The position numbers and the translations under genes are program-made. DNA of 64,000 bases. It comes from Aradus depressus. Taxonomy: Eukaryota > Arthropoda > Insecta > Hemiptera > Aradidae. Of this stretch, positions 22,199 to 32,029 are shown one piece after another (the first letter of the stretch is position 1; every line of letters begins with the position of its first letter). The stretch is from assembly GCA_963662175.1 (NCBI GenBank), contig OY759214.1, positions 104,432,115-104,496,114 of the forward strand. Reading direction: 5' to 3'. The notes below the pieces were generated by a model. That model saw nothing but the letters and a program-made list of their open reading frames with translations. It made no database searches and was not told where the DNA came from.

Positions 22199-25100
22199 GA
22201 TTCTTTTACAATAAGCTGAAAATGCCGATCCTCTACAGCGTAATCTCTCGAGGCACCACAGTCTTGGCTAGTTTTGCCTCTTGTCCTGGCAACTTTGCCG
22301 AAGTCACGGAACAGATCCTCGCCAAAATCGGCCTCGAAGATGGCAAACTATCTCTGTCCCACAGCAACTACCTCTTTCACTATGTTACTGAAAATGGCAT
22401 CATTTACATGTGCATCTCTGATGATGTAAGTTAGTTGTAGCGATTATTTTAGAAATAATATATTTTTGATTTTTTGGGCAAAATCCTCTATCATAAGAGT
22501 GTTTTCTTAACTATGATGGATCAGCCATTTTTCTCGAATCGAAAACATTATCTGACAAGCTGACAGGAGCGATAGAGATTTTATTATTACTCACGTTTTT
22601 CAAATTTTGATCATAGTTAATTCTCGAAAGTCTCCATCTAAGCAAGTAAAAACGTTTTTAAAAATGTTGAGGTTTCATCAGGGCCTACAGTTAAAAAAAA
22701 AAAAAGCGTAACCGTCACCGACGTTCCGCTTTTGACTTTTTCAAAAATCCCGAACATACTGAAAATCCAAATTTTCTTCCGTTTTAACATTGAAAATATG
22801 TATGAGGTAACATTTTCGTAATTTAAAATATTCCAAATAATTTATGGTTTCCAGATTTACTTTGAGATTCCAGTATTTGAGAATATATAGTGAAGTTTGA
22901 CAAAGAAATTGTGTATTTTAATTATCTATTCTTAAAATATTCCGTTTTTGTGCTGTACAAATGGTATTCAAATACATTTTCTTCAGTTCGCATACATTCC
23001 GGACGTTCGAGTACCTCGACTGTAAATGAGTACTATCTGACCACAGATCTAATATCCCAGATATTATCAGATCACAGAGATCTTAATTCCATAATCTTTC
23101 TTTTGGAGGTAGAAGAACGCGATGTGGTGGCATGGAGACAGCAGAACATTCTTCTATGTCCGCTATACGGCCAGGGTATGTTGATTCGCAGGTGGTGACG
23201 GAGGCCGGTTACCAAGTATTCCGCCTCCTGTGGGGAGGAGCATAAGGAAGTAGTGTAACGGGCTGGGGGCGACCATCGATCGTCACAGATTGGGGTCAGC
23301 CGGTGTTCGCCCCCAACAATTCATACCCTCACTTGAGCACTACCTTTATCCCGAGCTCTCTCAACGTACCACCGAAGGGTGTTTTGCACATATTCAAATT
23401 TCACCCTAAAATTAATAAATAAAAAAAGTTATTTAGTGACCAAACTCATGGTCATGCTGACTACTGACTCGGGTCATGGATGACCAGACTAACAGATGAC
23501 CACATACAACATTTTTTTTTCATAACTATTTCAATGAAATATCTTAAAATGTAAGTTCTAAAGAGGACGCCGGTAGCTCAGTGGTAGCTTGCTTGCTTAC
23601 TGAGCTCAAAATTGCGGATTTGAAACTCATCCCTTAGGGTTTTTATCTGGGAGGTGAGAAAACCTTGATGACTCCTTCCTTCGGATGGGACGTTAAGCGA
23701 TGGTCTGTTCGATGTCAGGTACTCGTTAAAGACCCTTACCACCCTACCTGAATAAAAATGTAATACTTCCATAGTAGGGCTCATGTCCACTAGAGCGACG
23801 AAAGCGAGATACGACCCCGTACTTAGAGCCCGAGCATGAGTCACAATAACCAACTTTTAAGTTCTAAAAAACTTTCATTTTATCAGAATTAAATTGTACA
23901 CAAAAAATAAGAACTCGAATAGATGAATGTTCCTAAACAAATAAAAACAATAAAGTATTTCAGTCTTATCTCTTATGCTTTTGGCTGAGGATGGTAGAAA
24001 TACCGAAAGTACTCCCATGTAAATATAGTTAGTGAAATTAGACAATACCATAAATAAACAAGTTTTATTTCTTTCAAGTTCATTTGAATTATTTCACAAT
24101 ATCTCTGCAATAATGTCAGTTTTCATTCAATAAAGTATTTATTCGGTCCTTGGATTGTTTTTATATTACACTATGTATTTATTGTTGATTTTTAGGAATT
24201 CGAGCGTTCCAGAGCATTTTTATATTTGACTGATGTTAAAAGGAAATTTATATCCTCTTTTGGATCAAGATCGAAAACTGCCATCGCCTACGCTATGAAT
24301 AACGAGTTCTCTCCAGTTCTGAGAGCTCAGATGGTAACTAAATTAAATATTTATCTTTTATTAAATGTTTTAACATTCACAATAATTTATTTGTATTTTT
24401 TAATTGAAAACTAGACTGAACGCGGGTTTCATGCCACAGTTCACCGATGCAATCAGTGAATCTATAAGTTTAACCATTAGGAGGACATAACCTCCATATG
24501 AAGTGTCATAAGTATATCTCTGGCTATAGAAGTAAAAAAAAATTGTTCAAAATTGTAGATTTTGGATCTAAAAATAAAATATTTTTGGGTTTATTATGAA
24601 TTATTTATAGATCTTGTTGCTTATCTAATTTATTATATTAGACAAAAACATCCATTTCGGTTGAGCTGCCTAGTTTTTTGTGATTTGATAGTATACACAT
24701 ATCATTACAGTTTGCCGGGTTGGCGGCAGATAAACGGGTTATTATCAGTGTATTGCATGAGACTCGGTTGGAGATGGCAATGATGGGATATTGCGGACGC
24801 TATTGTCACAGGACCTAGTATCTTCAACTGCGTGCCAGAAGAACTGAACAACGAACTAAGTTGAGGTTCGCAAGGAATATAATAAAATGAAAAGTTTTTG
24901 AATAATCTTAAGTTTTGTAGACGACGCGCTATTAATAGCACTTTAATCTGTGTACTCCTCCTCCTAACTGAACTTCATACTGCCCTTCCGTTAGTTACGA
25001 TTTGAACTTTTTCTCTTATTTTGGTTAACAGCAGTTCTTAGGAATCGTATTTAATCTCATCGAGACAGTTTTCGTTGCCATGAGACCTTCCGAAATGGAG

Positions 25101-28100
25101 CTATATAAAACAGAGATAGTGTGACCTAAATGTCTCACTATTTTTCGTTTCGAACAAGAGTCTTAGGGAATTGTCTGATTTTAGGCAGTTTCTCTACCAT
25201 CAACAATGAACTTCTCGGCATTGTCAATATCGTCTTATCTCATGGAACTGATAGGGGTGTTCGCTTGCTTTCTCTTGAACATTTGATAAACAACTAATAA
25301 AGAATTCATAATTAAACCGAAAGATGACATGAAATCATATATTTTTGGTCGTATAAATCTACACTTTTTACAAAAAAGTACTATTTTTACTCCAAGGGCT
25401 AGAGATATACTTATGATAGAGAGGGGCGCCGGTAGCATGTCTACTTGGGTCGAAACCGGCCAGGCCCTTAGGTTTTACAGAAACCTTGAGCACGCTGTCC
25501 TTCGGATAAAACGTTAAGCGATGGTTCCGAGCATATGTGATGTTACGTACTCGTTAGACCCCTACTCTAGGTAAACAACATTTAAAACTCCCACAGTATA
25601 GTTGGCTCACAAGCGGCGAAAGAGCGCTCTGATAGTAGTTACCTAATCATTCCCTATCACTTACCTAATTATTGACCACACTTACACCTAATTTTTATAC
25701 ACACTTATCTAATTATTAACCATACTTTTTGAAATACTCATGAATGATGCCTCTCTAAAGTTGAGCAAGTTGATTTAACCAAAAACACCCTCTTCACTTG
25801 GAGTAGTCTGCCGTAGTGAATAAATGGTTAAATCTCGTGAATTATTCCTCAAGGAAATAGATTAAGTTGATTTAACCGAGAGCATACACAATTTTACGAG
25901 ATACCAAGAAACCATCTTCATAATTCCGAAAGTATTAGAGTTCTGAGCTCCCAACTTCTTCACAGTGTGGAGATGGTTTGGGAGATGATCACAATACACT
26001 TAACTCATTTTGGCCATTTTACGACTTAACAACTTATTCCCTTTGACCATAGATATAAAACCTCGACCTCCGGAGGAGGGTATCATATTCCTTTTGAAAA
26101 AGCGCCAAACCTAATTTTATTTGTTATTATTTATTTATTTTTTTTTTCAGAAACATTATTCCGAGTCGAAAGACATTGATACGATAAGCAAAGTGCACAG
26201 TGAACTTGACGAACTGAAGGACATAATGGTTCGTAATATTGGTAAGTATTATATCGACACTCTTCTTTCTTTAGTAGTGTAAAGATGTGTGAAGGGGACG
26301 AAGCAGAAGACTGCGCAAAATTTAGACACTGCTTCTAATTCAATTAAATTCATTTTAGAAGAATACATTTTCTGATGGACCGTCAGCTGGTCTGGTTGTC
26401 AAGGTACCGTTATTAGTCATTTTAGTTCTAAAACGGTACCTTTCAAAGTGTGATCAGGGGTATATATATAGATGTGATAACCTTATATATATACTCTTAC
26501 TAGGCTCATGATAGTGGGTTCGATACCCGGCCGAGGAAAAGTTTTGAGAGGCAGTTGCGTACCTGGTCCTCTGTTCAATTCTTTTTTTTTTTTTTTTTTT
26601 TTTTAATCTAGAAAATGAAGAAGCAAGATGCTTGTGAGTAGTTCACTTGAAAGAGAACGTTTGTATGTTCACTCAAATATCGAGCTGTAACGCCATGTTC
26701 GTCTTTAGAACACTTTAATTGTTTTCCTTATAATAAATGTTTAAAATGTACTTAATTTTGTAGACAATGTGGCGACAAGGGGTGAGAACGTGAAGCTGCT
26801 AATTGACAAAACGGAACAGCTGAAGAGCACCTCTGTCTCATTTCGGACCCAATCGAGGAACCTTCAGAGATCTCTCTTCTGGAAGAACATCAAACTCTAC
26901 GTTATCATCGGAGCTGTCTCTCTTGTAAGTCTTCATTTTATCGTATTGAGGAGGCGCCGCGGTCTTCCACCACCAATCCTCTACTCCAGTGAAAATCACT
27001 GTGCTACTAGAATTTATGAGGTCGCCGGTAGCTCAGTGGTATGCTTGCTTGCCTTCTGAGCTCCACCATTGCCACCAGAGTGAAGAAAGAGTGCTCTGGT
27101 ATGTCCTCGAGGATATGACCTCGTAATTAAAGCCCGGGCAAGAGTCATAATAACTAACTAACTAGAATTTATCAATCAGGTCAAGAGGCACTCTTTGATT
27201 ATACAGGTTGTCTGGCAATTATCAGGGAATTGCGGTCAAAAAATGTTAGGGAAATATTGTAATTTTCCCCCCAAAAAAATGTTGGGGGGTATCTCGTTTA
27301 GAACGCTGTTTTCCTTTATAACTTTAGCCGTTTTGTCAAAGTTTTGGCAACACTGCATTGGCAACGTAGTTAGTTATCGGTCCCCTCTGCTCTTCTGATC
27401 CGTCATCTTTTGTTCCCACTTTTCCTGTTCCTTTTCTTCCTGGTCTCACAGACAAATAATAATATTTAATAGTCTATATAATTTTAGATTATTATATATA
27501 ATTGTCCAGTCCGTTTAATTAATTATACCTATTGCTTTAAAAATTATCATGTTGAGACATGGTCAGTCTGAGATACATACTTTTTTGTAGGCAAAATTTG
27601 TATATTGGGTTCAATTAATAATATACTTACATTTTTCAGTTAGTCAGGCTGCTTCTTTATTTTTTACTAGGTTGTATATTGTAATTTAATATTAAGTTAC
27701 TTGGCGTGAATAATGTTTAAAAAAAAATATATATATTCACTCTTAATTCATATATTTCTGCTAAATAGGCCTAAAACGATATGTGTTGATATTGATTCAG
27801 GTATTTCGTATTGCATATTTACAGCTATATTTGTATAGGTCAGATTTGTCTTCGTTGTCCCTAGAGGCGCTCACATCTCGCCCTGCTACTCCGAGTTGAA
27901 ATGGCTCAAACCCTCCTACCGCCGAGATTACCTCCTTGGTTCTTTCCTCTTCCAAATGCTATAATCCAAAGAACCCTACCATCTCTACCAAATGTTCCAA
28001 CTGAAGTCCTCCGTTCACCGAAGATACACCAGATCCCGTCCTTCGGACCTCTTCATCCCCTCCCATCGCTCCTCTGCCTTCCACAACTCGTTCCTTGTCC

Positions 28101-28779
28101 AAGCCTCCTCTCTCTACAACTCCCTGCCTCCCCACGTCCGTCACTCTCCTTCCGCGGCTTCCTTCAAATCCTCTCTCTTTCAATTCCTCTTCCATATACA
28201 ATCCTCTCCCTCCGATTATCCTTTCATTCCCCTTCCTTTGTATTTTCCTACATTTACCATCAATTCTTACTATCTCTGTATGTAGTTTATTTATTGATTC
28301 ACTTCATTTTAGTGTTACATCAATATAATTTCAAACCGTCTGAGCATCCTCCTCCCTCTTATGTGTATCCTTTTCGTCTTTGTACTATATATCTATTTAG
28401 TTAAGGTATTTATTTATTTATCTATTTATATTTATATTAACCATTGTATGATATTCTCCACAGTAGCATTAATTTAAGTTTTTATTTTGTTTGTTTGCTT
28501 CTTACGGCTAACTGATATTTTATGTTATTTGTTTCATTCTTTTTGACTTTCATGTATTTTATCTTAGGGGGCCTCGGCCCGAAATAACATTTATTTTAAT
28601 TTCATTTAAATTAAATTTCTTTTCATTTCATTTTAATTTCATTTAATTTCATATTTTGAGTTTGTTAATCTTACATTTAAAGATCCGATTCTCTACCTCT
28701 TCTATGTTTTCTGTTTCAGAGTCTCTTGTACATCCTGCTCGCTATGGGTTGTGGAGGTCTTGGCCTACCCAACTGCTGA
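22199..28779 (+). CDS. Vamp7: VAMP7 vesicle SNARE (longin R-SNARE), whole gene
   Basis: Vesicle-associated membrane protein 7, an R-SNARE acting in fusion of late endosomes, lysosomes and secretory vesicles. Joining 22222-22425, 24196-24333, 26151-26241, 26764-26924 and 28720-28779 gives 217 residues (family about 220). Every junction has GT/AG and matching phase (0, 0, 1, 0). Domains: longin, residues 1-115 (starts MPILYSVISRGTTVLASFAS); SNARE motif about 119-178 with the zero-layer Arg in VATRGENVKLLIDKTEQL; anchor about 184-205; Cys-Gly-Gly tail. The acceptor at 22197-22198 leaves 23 nt of 5' UTR in the first coding exon, so a leader exon lies upstream and I could not place it. No promoter recognised. 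Introns hold SINE-A and LINE debris. Confidence 0.95.
22222..22425 (+). CDS. Vamp7: VAMP7 coding exon 1 (longin N-terminus)
   Basis: 68 codons from ATG at 22222, preceded by acceptor 'ttttttttgcag' ending 22198 and followed by donor gtaagt at 22426. An in-frame ATG at 22147 lies upstream of the acceptor, so it is not used if this splice site is. Ends in ...YMCISDD, phase 0. Confidence 0.93.
22985..23425 (+). pseudogene. Non-LTR retrotransposon C-terminal fragment in VAMP7 intron 1
   Basis: The frame gives TTDLISQILSDHRDLNS followed by a LCPLYG motif, like the region after the RT in R1/LOA-type elements where a 'T..L..H..L' motif precedes a 'CP.Y' motif. A frameshift then continues to LLWGG. 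The 3' UTR ends 'caccctaaaattaataaat'. Family assignment is tentative. Confidence 0.45.
23563..23857 (+). mobile_element. SINE-A, full-length copy with 11-bp TSD
   Basis: tRNA-derived SINE in VAMP7 intron 1. The head has a box A-like 'tagctcagtggtag' and a degenerate box B 'ggatttgaaactc'. The body has 'cttcggatgggacgttaagc' and 'gatgtcaggtactcgttaaa', and the 3' end 'gagcatgagtcacaataac'. Flanked by taagttctaaa at 23552-23562 and 23858-23868. It ends in a short taac-type tail, not poly-A. Confidence 0.88.
23970..24133 (+). repeat. Single arm of the palindromic repeat of 31715-32029
   Basis: About 150 bp nearly identical to the right arm of the long palindrome, from 'gcttttggctgaggatggta' to 'ctgcaataatgtcagttttc', here without its inverted partner. 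In VAMP7 intron 1, 60 bp before coding exon 2. Confidence 0.85.
24196..24333 (+). CDS. Vamp7: VAMP7 coding exon 2 (longin C-terminal part)
   Basis: 46 codons (starts EFERSRAFLYLTDVKRKF, ends VLRAQM), acceptor 'gatttttag' ending 24195, donor gtaact at 24334, phase 0 at both ends. DEFERSRAF-type and YAMN-x-EFS motifs are diagnostic for VAMP7. Confidence 0.93.
24334..26150. other. VAMP7 intron 2
   Basis: AT-rich; holds a 3'-degraded SINE-A at 25421-25640. The rest, including the moderately GC-rich patch at 24700-24870, is not recognised. Confidence 0.6.
25421..25640 (+). mobile_element. SINE-A copy, internally deleted head
   Basis: 'gaggggcgccggtagcatg' then directly 'ggtcgaaaccggccaggccc' (box B region), 'cttgagcacgctgtccttcg', 'aacgttaagcgatggttccg', 'aaagagcgctctgatagtag'. 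About 30 nt between box A and box B are missing. Confidence 0.8.
26151..26241 (+). CDS. Vamp7: VAMP7 coding exon 3 (start of SNARE motif)
   Basis: 30 codons plus 1 nt (KHYSESKDIDTISKVHSELD...MVRNI), acceptor 'tttttttcag' ending 26150, donor gtaagt at 26242. Covers the first half of the coiled-coil SNARE heptads. Confidence 0.93.
26764..26924 (+). CDS. Vamp7: VAMP7 coding exon 4 (zero-layer Arg to membrane anchor)
   Basis: 161 nt, completes a split Asp codon and reads DNVATRGENVKLLIDKTEQL through FWKNIKLYVIIGAVSL. Acceptor 'attttgtag' ending 26763, donor gtaagt at 26925. The Arg of TRGE is the R-SNARE zero-layer residue. The hydrophobic run begins the transmembrane anchor. Confidence 0.93.
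27018..27160 (+). mobile_element. SINE-A, short form with 12-bp TSD
   Basis: Head 'gtcgccggtagctcagtggt' joined directly to the 3' part 'ccaccagagtgaagaaagag' and 'cccgggcaagagtcataata' plus (taac)n, so the central body is deleted. Flanked by actagaatttat at 27006-27017 and 27161-27172. It lies 93 bp after VAMP7 coding exon 4. The deletion resembles that in the copy at 50025-50149. Confidence 0.88.
27850..28655 (+). mobile_element. 5'-truncated LINE 3' fragment in VAMP7 intron 4
   Basis: One frame reads RRYTRSRPSDLFIPSHRSSA and SLYNSLPPHVRHSPS followed by SFKSSL. This is the C-terminal signature seen after the RT in many non-LTR retrotransposons (…LWNSLP…FK..L). The 3' UTR continues to 'ggggcctcggcccgaaataa' and a tail of 'tttaatttcat' repeats at 28590-28650. 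One stop codon interrupts the frame near 27960. Clade uncertain. Confidence 0.6.
28720..28779 (+). CDS. Vamp7: VAMP7 terminal coding exon 5
   Basis: 19 codons plus TGA: SLLYILLAMGCGGLGLPNC. Acceptor 'ttctgtttcag' ending 28719, phase 0. Completes the transmembrane anchor and the short luminal CGG-containing tail typical of VAMP7. No AATAAA occurs between the stop and the TIR element at 28931; the first is at about 29165, inside that element. Confidence 0.92.
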   Translation, partial: SLLYILLAMGCGGLGLPNC

Positions 28780-28930
28780 ATTCACAACACACTCCAAATA
28801 TACACTCTATATTTATATATATATATATTTTATTTAAACAGTGATATTATGAAAAATGTTTATTTTAAGTATTCACCTACATTAGCCTAAATATTTTATA
28901 TATATTTGAAAACATTTGATATTATTATAG

Positions 28931-29562
28931 AGGGTGTCGAATTCTTATTTGATCACCGGTCTTTCCCTAAAAAAACTTAACCGAGTTACAAAAAATATTT
29001 AAAATGGATGTCACCTTTATTTTTGCCGAAATGGAATCTAAATTTACCATTAACATTTTTTTTCAAGTATCAGGCAGTATGGGATGTCGAACTTATCTCT
29101 TTTATTTATTATGGGATCATCGCATATTGCCATTTTTCAGCATATAACAGCGGATTTTAGTCCAATAAAAAAACGGATTAAATTTTCTAGTTTGGGACTT
29201 CCTACCGACCAAAAATATCATCTTCAGTATCAATCGCTGAAAAAAGTGGGCGAAAGAAGCGTAGTCTTGGTCAAACTTTTGAATGTCTCTGCGAATATCT
29301 TATGGAATCTTCTCGTTCAGGGCACATTACTCCTTAAAAAAAAAAAAAAAAAAATGAAACTAGTTTTATAAATTTATCAAGAAAAATACGTGATCCCATG
29401 CGAAATAAGAAAGTTGAGTTCGACATCCTGTCTTCCCTGATATTTGAAAAACATTATGGTAAATTTAGATTCCTCGACAATAATTGAGGTGACATTATAT
29501 ATATTTTTGAAACATGCAAATTTTCAACGAAAAAACCAAATCCTGTAAGAATCCGACACCCT
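28931..29562. mobile_element. 632-bp TIR (foldback) element downstream of VAMP7
   Basis: Starts agggtgtcgaattcttat and ends ataagaatcc-type text closing cgacaccct, i.e. inverted termini. Subterminal sequence is also inverted ('ggaatctaaatttaccat' near 29033 versus 'atggtaaatttagattcc' near 29456; 'ggatgtcgaact' versus 'agttcgacatcc'). No transposase. A MITE of unassigned superfamily. It may contribute the VAMP7 3' end because it holds the nearest AATAAA. Confidence 0.75.
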
Positions 29563-30548
29563 ATATATATCTTTTTTTAGCATTGAGTTTATCACTTAAT
29601 AATTTTTTAGACAATGCATGTATTTTAGTAAGTTAAACATGTATTAATTGTAATGTGTTTTGATTTGAAAATCACTGGAATTAAGTTTTGCTTGTAGTAA
29701 GAAAAAAAAAAATTAAAGAATTACGAAAAATTATTAGGATATTGTACATAAAAAAAAGAGAGAGGATTGGCTTTTCGATGGGCTCTCATCCAAATTTGAA
29801 AAATATACATTTAAAAAAAAAATTTTATTTTATTACAAAGAAGTAGATTGGTATATGCTCTGGTCGATTGATTAGTCGATTGACTGGCTATAATCGATTC
29901 ATTAGTTACGCTCTATACAATTTTCTTCATTAATTAAAGCAACTTTTATTGTTTATATTTTGTATTATTATTATTCCTGTTTTATAGGTGGCGCGTTCTT
30001 GGAAACTAAACAGAATAATGTAATCCGCAAGTAAAAATGTTGCCCATCCCTCTTATAAAATGAGATACACAGTTTACTTAATTGTAATAATGTTGTGTAA
30101 TGTAATAATATTTATCCTCTATAATACAATCTAGATCTTTATTATTATTATTTCGTTTAATTTTCATTTATATAATGAATAAATAAAAAATAATTCTAGT
30201 CTGTGTATAAAGAAAAATTATTTAGCATATATATATTTATTATTATATTTAACAGAATATTGCAAATTAACTTTATATCAAAACTTTAATTTTTTTTTCT
30301 TGCATAAAAGGCAACATTACGTTTTAAGTTAATTTATGATAACTATAACACGGAGATCACATTTGACTGCTTCCTCTTCTCTTTTTATTTCTTATGGAAC
30401 ACAGACATCCATTTGCACCTCTTACAGTACCTACCTCCATGTATTAAATACATCAATTTTCTTTAAATGAGTTCATTTGTTTTTAAAAATTTAATTTCGC
30501 CTATTTATAAATTATTTACTTTTGCATTTTTGAAACTTAATGATTATA
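29563..30548. other. AT-rich spacer
   Basis: Very AT-rich, several A runs, no recognised motif. 'tttttatag' at 29989 followed by a short open stretch could mimic an exon but has no VAMP7 homology. Confidence 0.5.
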
Positions 30549-31192
30549 CAGTGCAGTTCTGATAATCCAAACTAATGATTGAAAAGGGTTGTTCGAATTA
30601 GCGGAAAATTAAAACAATAATTATAGTTACATCAATGATAATTTATTAACCTAAATTAATTTTTATAATTTTATTCTATAATAATTTCTTTGTTCAATGT
30701 CATAAAAGTCACACGACTTTCCAGGCATTATTTCTTCTGAGGTCGGTTTTCCTTTAGATGTCTCTTGAAGGCAATTTATTCTCTCAACTGGTCCTTTTTC
30801 GATGAGATAAATACCTCCTCTTTTCTTTCTAATATCCGTTATACAAAATTATGTTTATATATTTGTTATTAGTGTAATAAAAATTCGCCTCATGGTTTAA
30901 ATGATATGTACGATAGGGTATAGTTTGACATCCTCGGCGGAGGGTGACCCAACATCTAAACTCGTTTTTGTACTTCGTAACTTTCGTTCATTCTCTTATC
31001 TTTTAACACTAAACTAAACTTAACAGTATAAGATATTTTCAGGTTCCATATTTAGTGATAACAGTAAAATATAAATCTATAACTGCATCAATACAAAGAT
31101 CGAGTCAAAATAGTCAGGTTATGTACACCTCAATTAAAGATGACTGATTTTTGGAAAGTTGGATTATCGAAGCTCGAATTATGGAGACTTTA
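30549..31192. mobile_element. Possible pogo/Tigger-like non-autonomous element
   Basis: Left end cagtgcagttctgataatcc and, near the right, 'ttggattatcgaagctcgaa' are inverted relatives of each other and resemble the cagt(a/g)..cctcgattatccg ends of pogo-group transposons. The right boundary is uncertain. No transposase frame is visible. Confidence 0.4.
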
Positions 31193-31714
31193 AAAATTAA
31201 CCTAAATTATCTATGTTCCTGGTGCAGTTAAGATTCATTGTAATATTGTTTATTTATTCTCTATAAACATTGCAATATGCACAAAGATGCAGTTTTCACA
31301 TTTCAGGTATCAATTAATCTTGTACACGGGTGATGTCTAGTTCCATAAAGGCATGGGCGGTCTACTATGTACCCTCAATACTTTTTCGCCTTATTATAAA
31401 CTTTTTGGTCGGAATTATACCTAATCTTCGCCTCCCTCTCTCTCGTTAATAGAAAATTTAAAAATTTTACTCAGTCCATCGGTGAAAAAGGACGGTCGCT
31501 GGTTGTGGCCCAAGAATCTTATTGGCCCCATCATCTGTAATCCCCCCCTTAGACCAGAGAGGATCCATAGTCTTGAAACAACCTCACAGGAGACTATCGG
31601 CTAGCACCACTAAAGTACATATGTTGGCGTCAAATAGCTGAAGGCCGGCGTATACTAAAATTAATAAAATAAAATTTACCTTATTTCACAGGATTTTTAC
31701 AATTAGTTTGCAAT
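31193..31714. other. Intergenic, unclassified
   Basis: Contains a less AT-rich stretch (31470-31640; 'cggctagcaccactaaagta') ending '(aatta)ataaaataaaat', possibly a retroelement 3' end. Nothing could be assigned. Confidence 0.4.
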
Positions 31715-32029
31715 GAAAACTGACATTATTGCAGAGATATTGTGAAATAATTCAAATGAACTTGAAAGAAATAAAACTTGTTTATTTATGATATTGTCTA
31801 ATTTCACCAACTATATTTACATGGGAGTACTTTCGGTATTTCTACCATCCTCAGCCAAAAGCATAAGAGATAAGACTCCTGGCTTTTGGCTGAGGATGGT
31901 AGAAATACCGAAAGTACTCCCATGTAAATATAGTTGGTGAAATTAGACAATATCATAAATAAACAAGTTTTATTTCTTTCAAGTTCATTTGAATTATTTC
32001 ACAATATCTCTGCAATAATGTCAGTTTTC
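31715..32029. repeat. Long perfect palindrome, 147-bp arms
   Basis: Arms 31715-31861 and 31883-32029 are exact reverse complements as far as I can read them, with a 21-nt spacer (31862-31882). Each arm carries ggctgaggatggtagaaata followed by ccgaaagtactccc. Single arms occur at 23970-24133 and as a short fragment at 38921-38957, so this is a repeat family in head-to-head arrangement. Possibly a Penelope-like terminal repeat (inference). Confidence 0.88.

Noticed and set aside
26401..26443. Short hairpin 'aaggtaccgtt...aaacggtacctt' as a regulatory element
   Set aside because: Only about 11-bp arms in an intron; too short to claim function.
29988..30036. Alternative last exon of VAMP7 after 'ttttatag'
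   Set aside because: The frame-0 peptide (VARSWKLNRIM and stop) has no similarity to the VAMP7 C-terminus, whereas 28720-28779 matches it fully.
31883..31925. Functional hammerhead ribozyme in the palindrome arm
   Set aside because: CTGAGGA and GAAA are present, but the nucleotide before GAAA does not pair properly with the one after CTGAGGA, and no cleavage triplet is placed.
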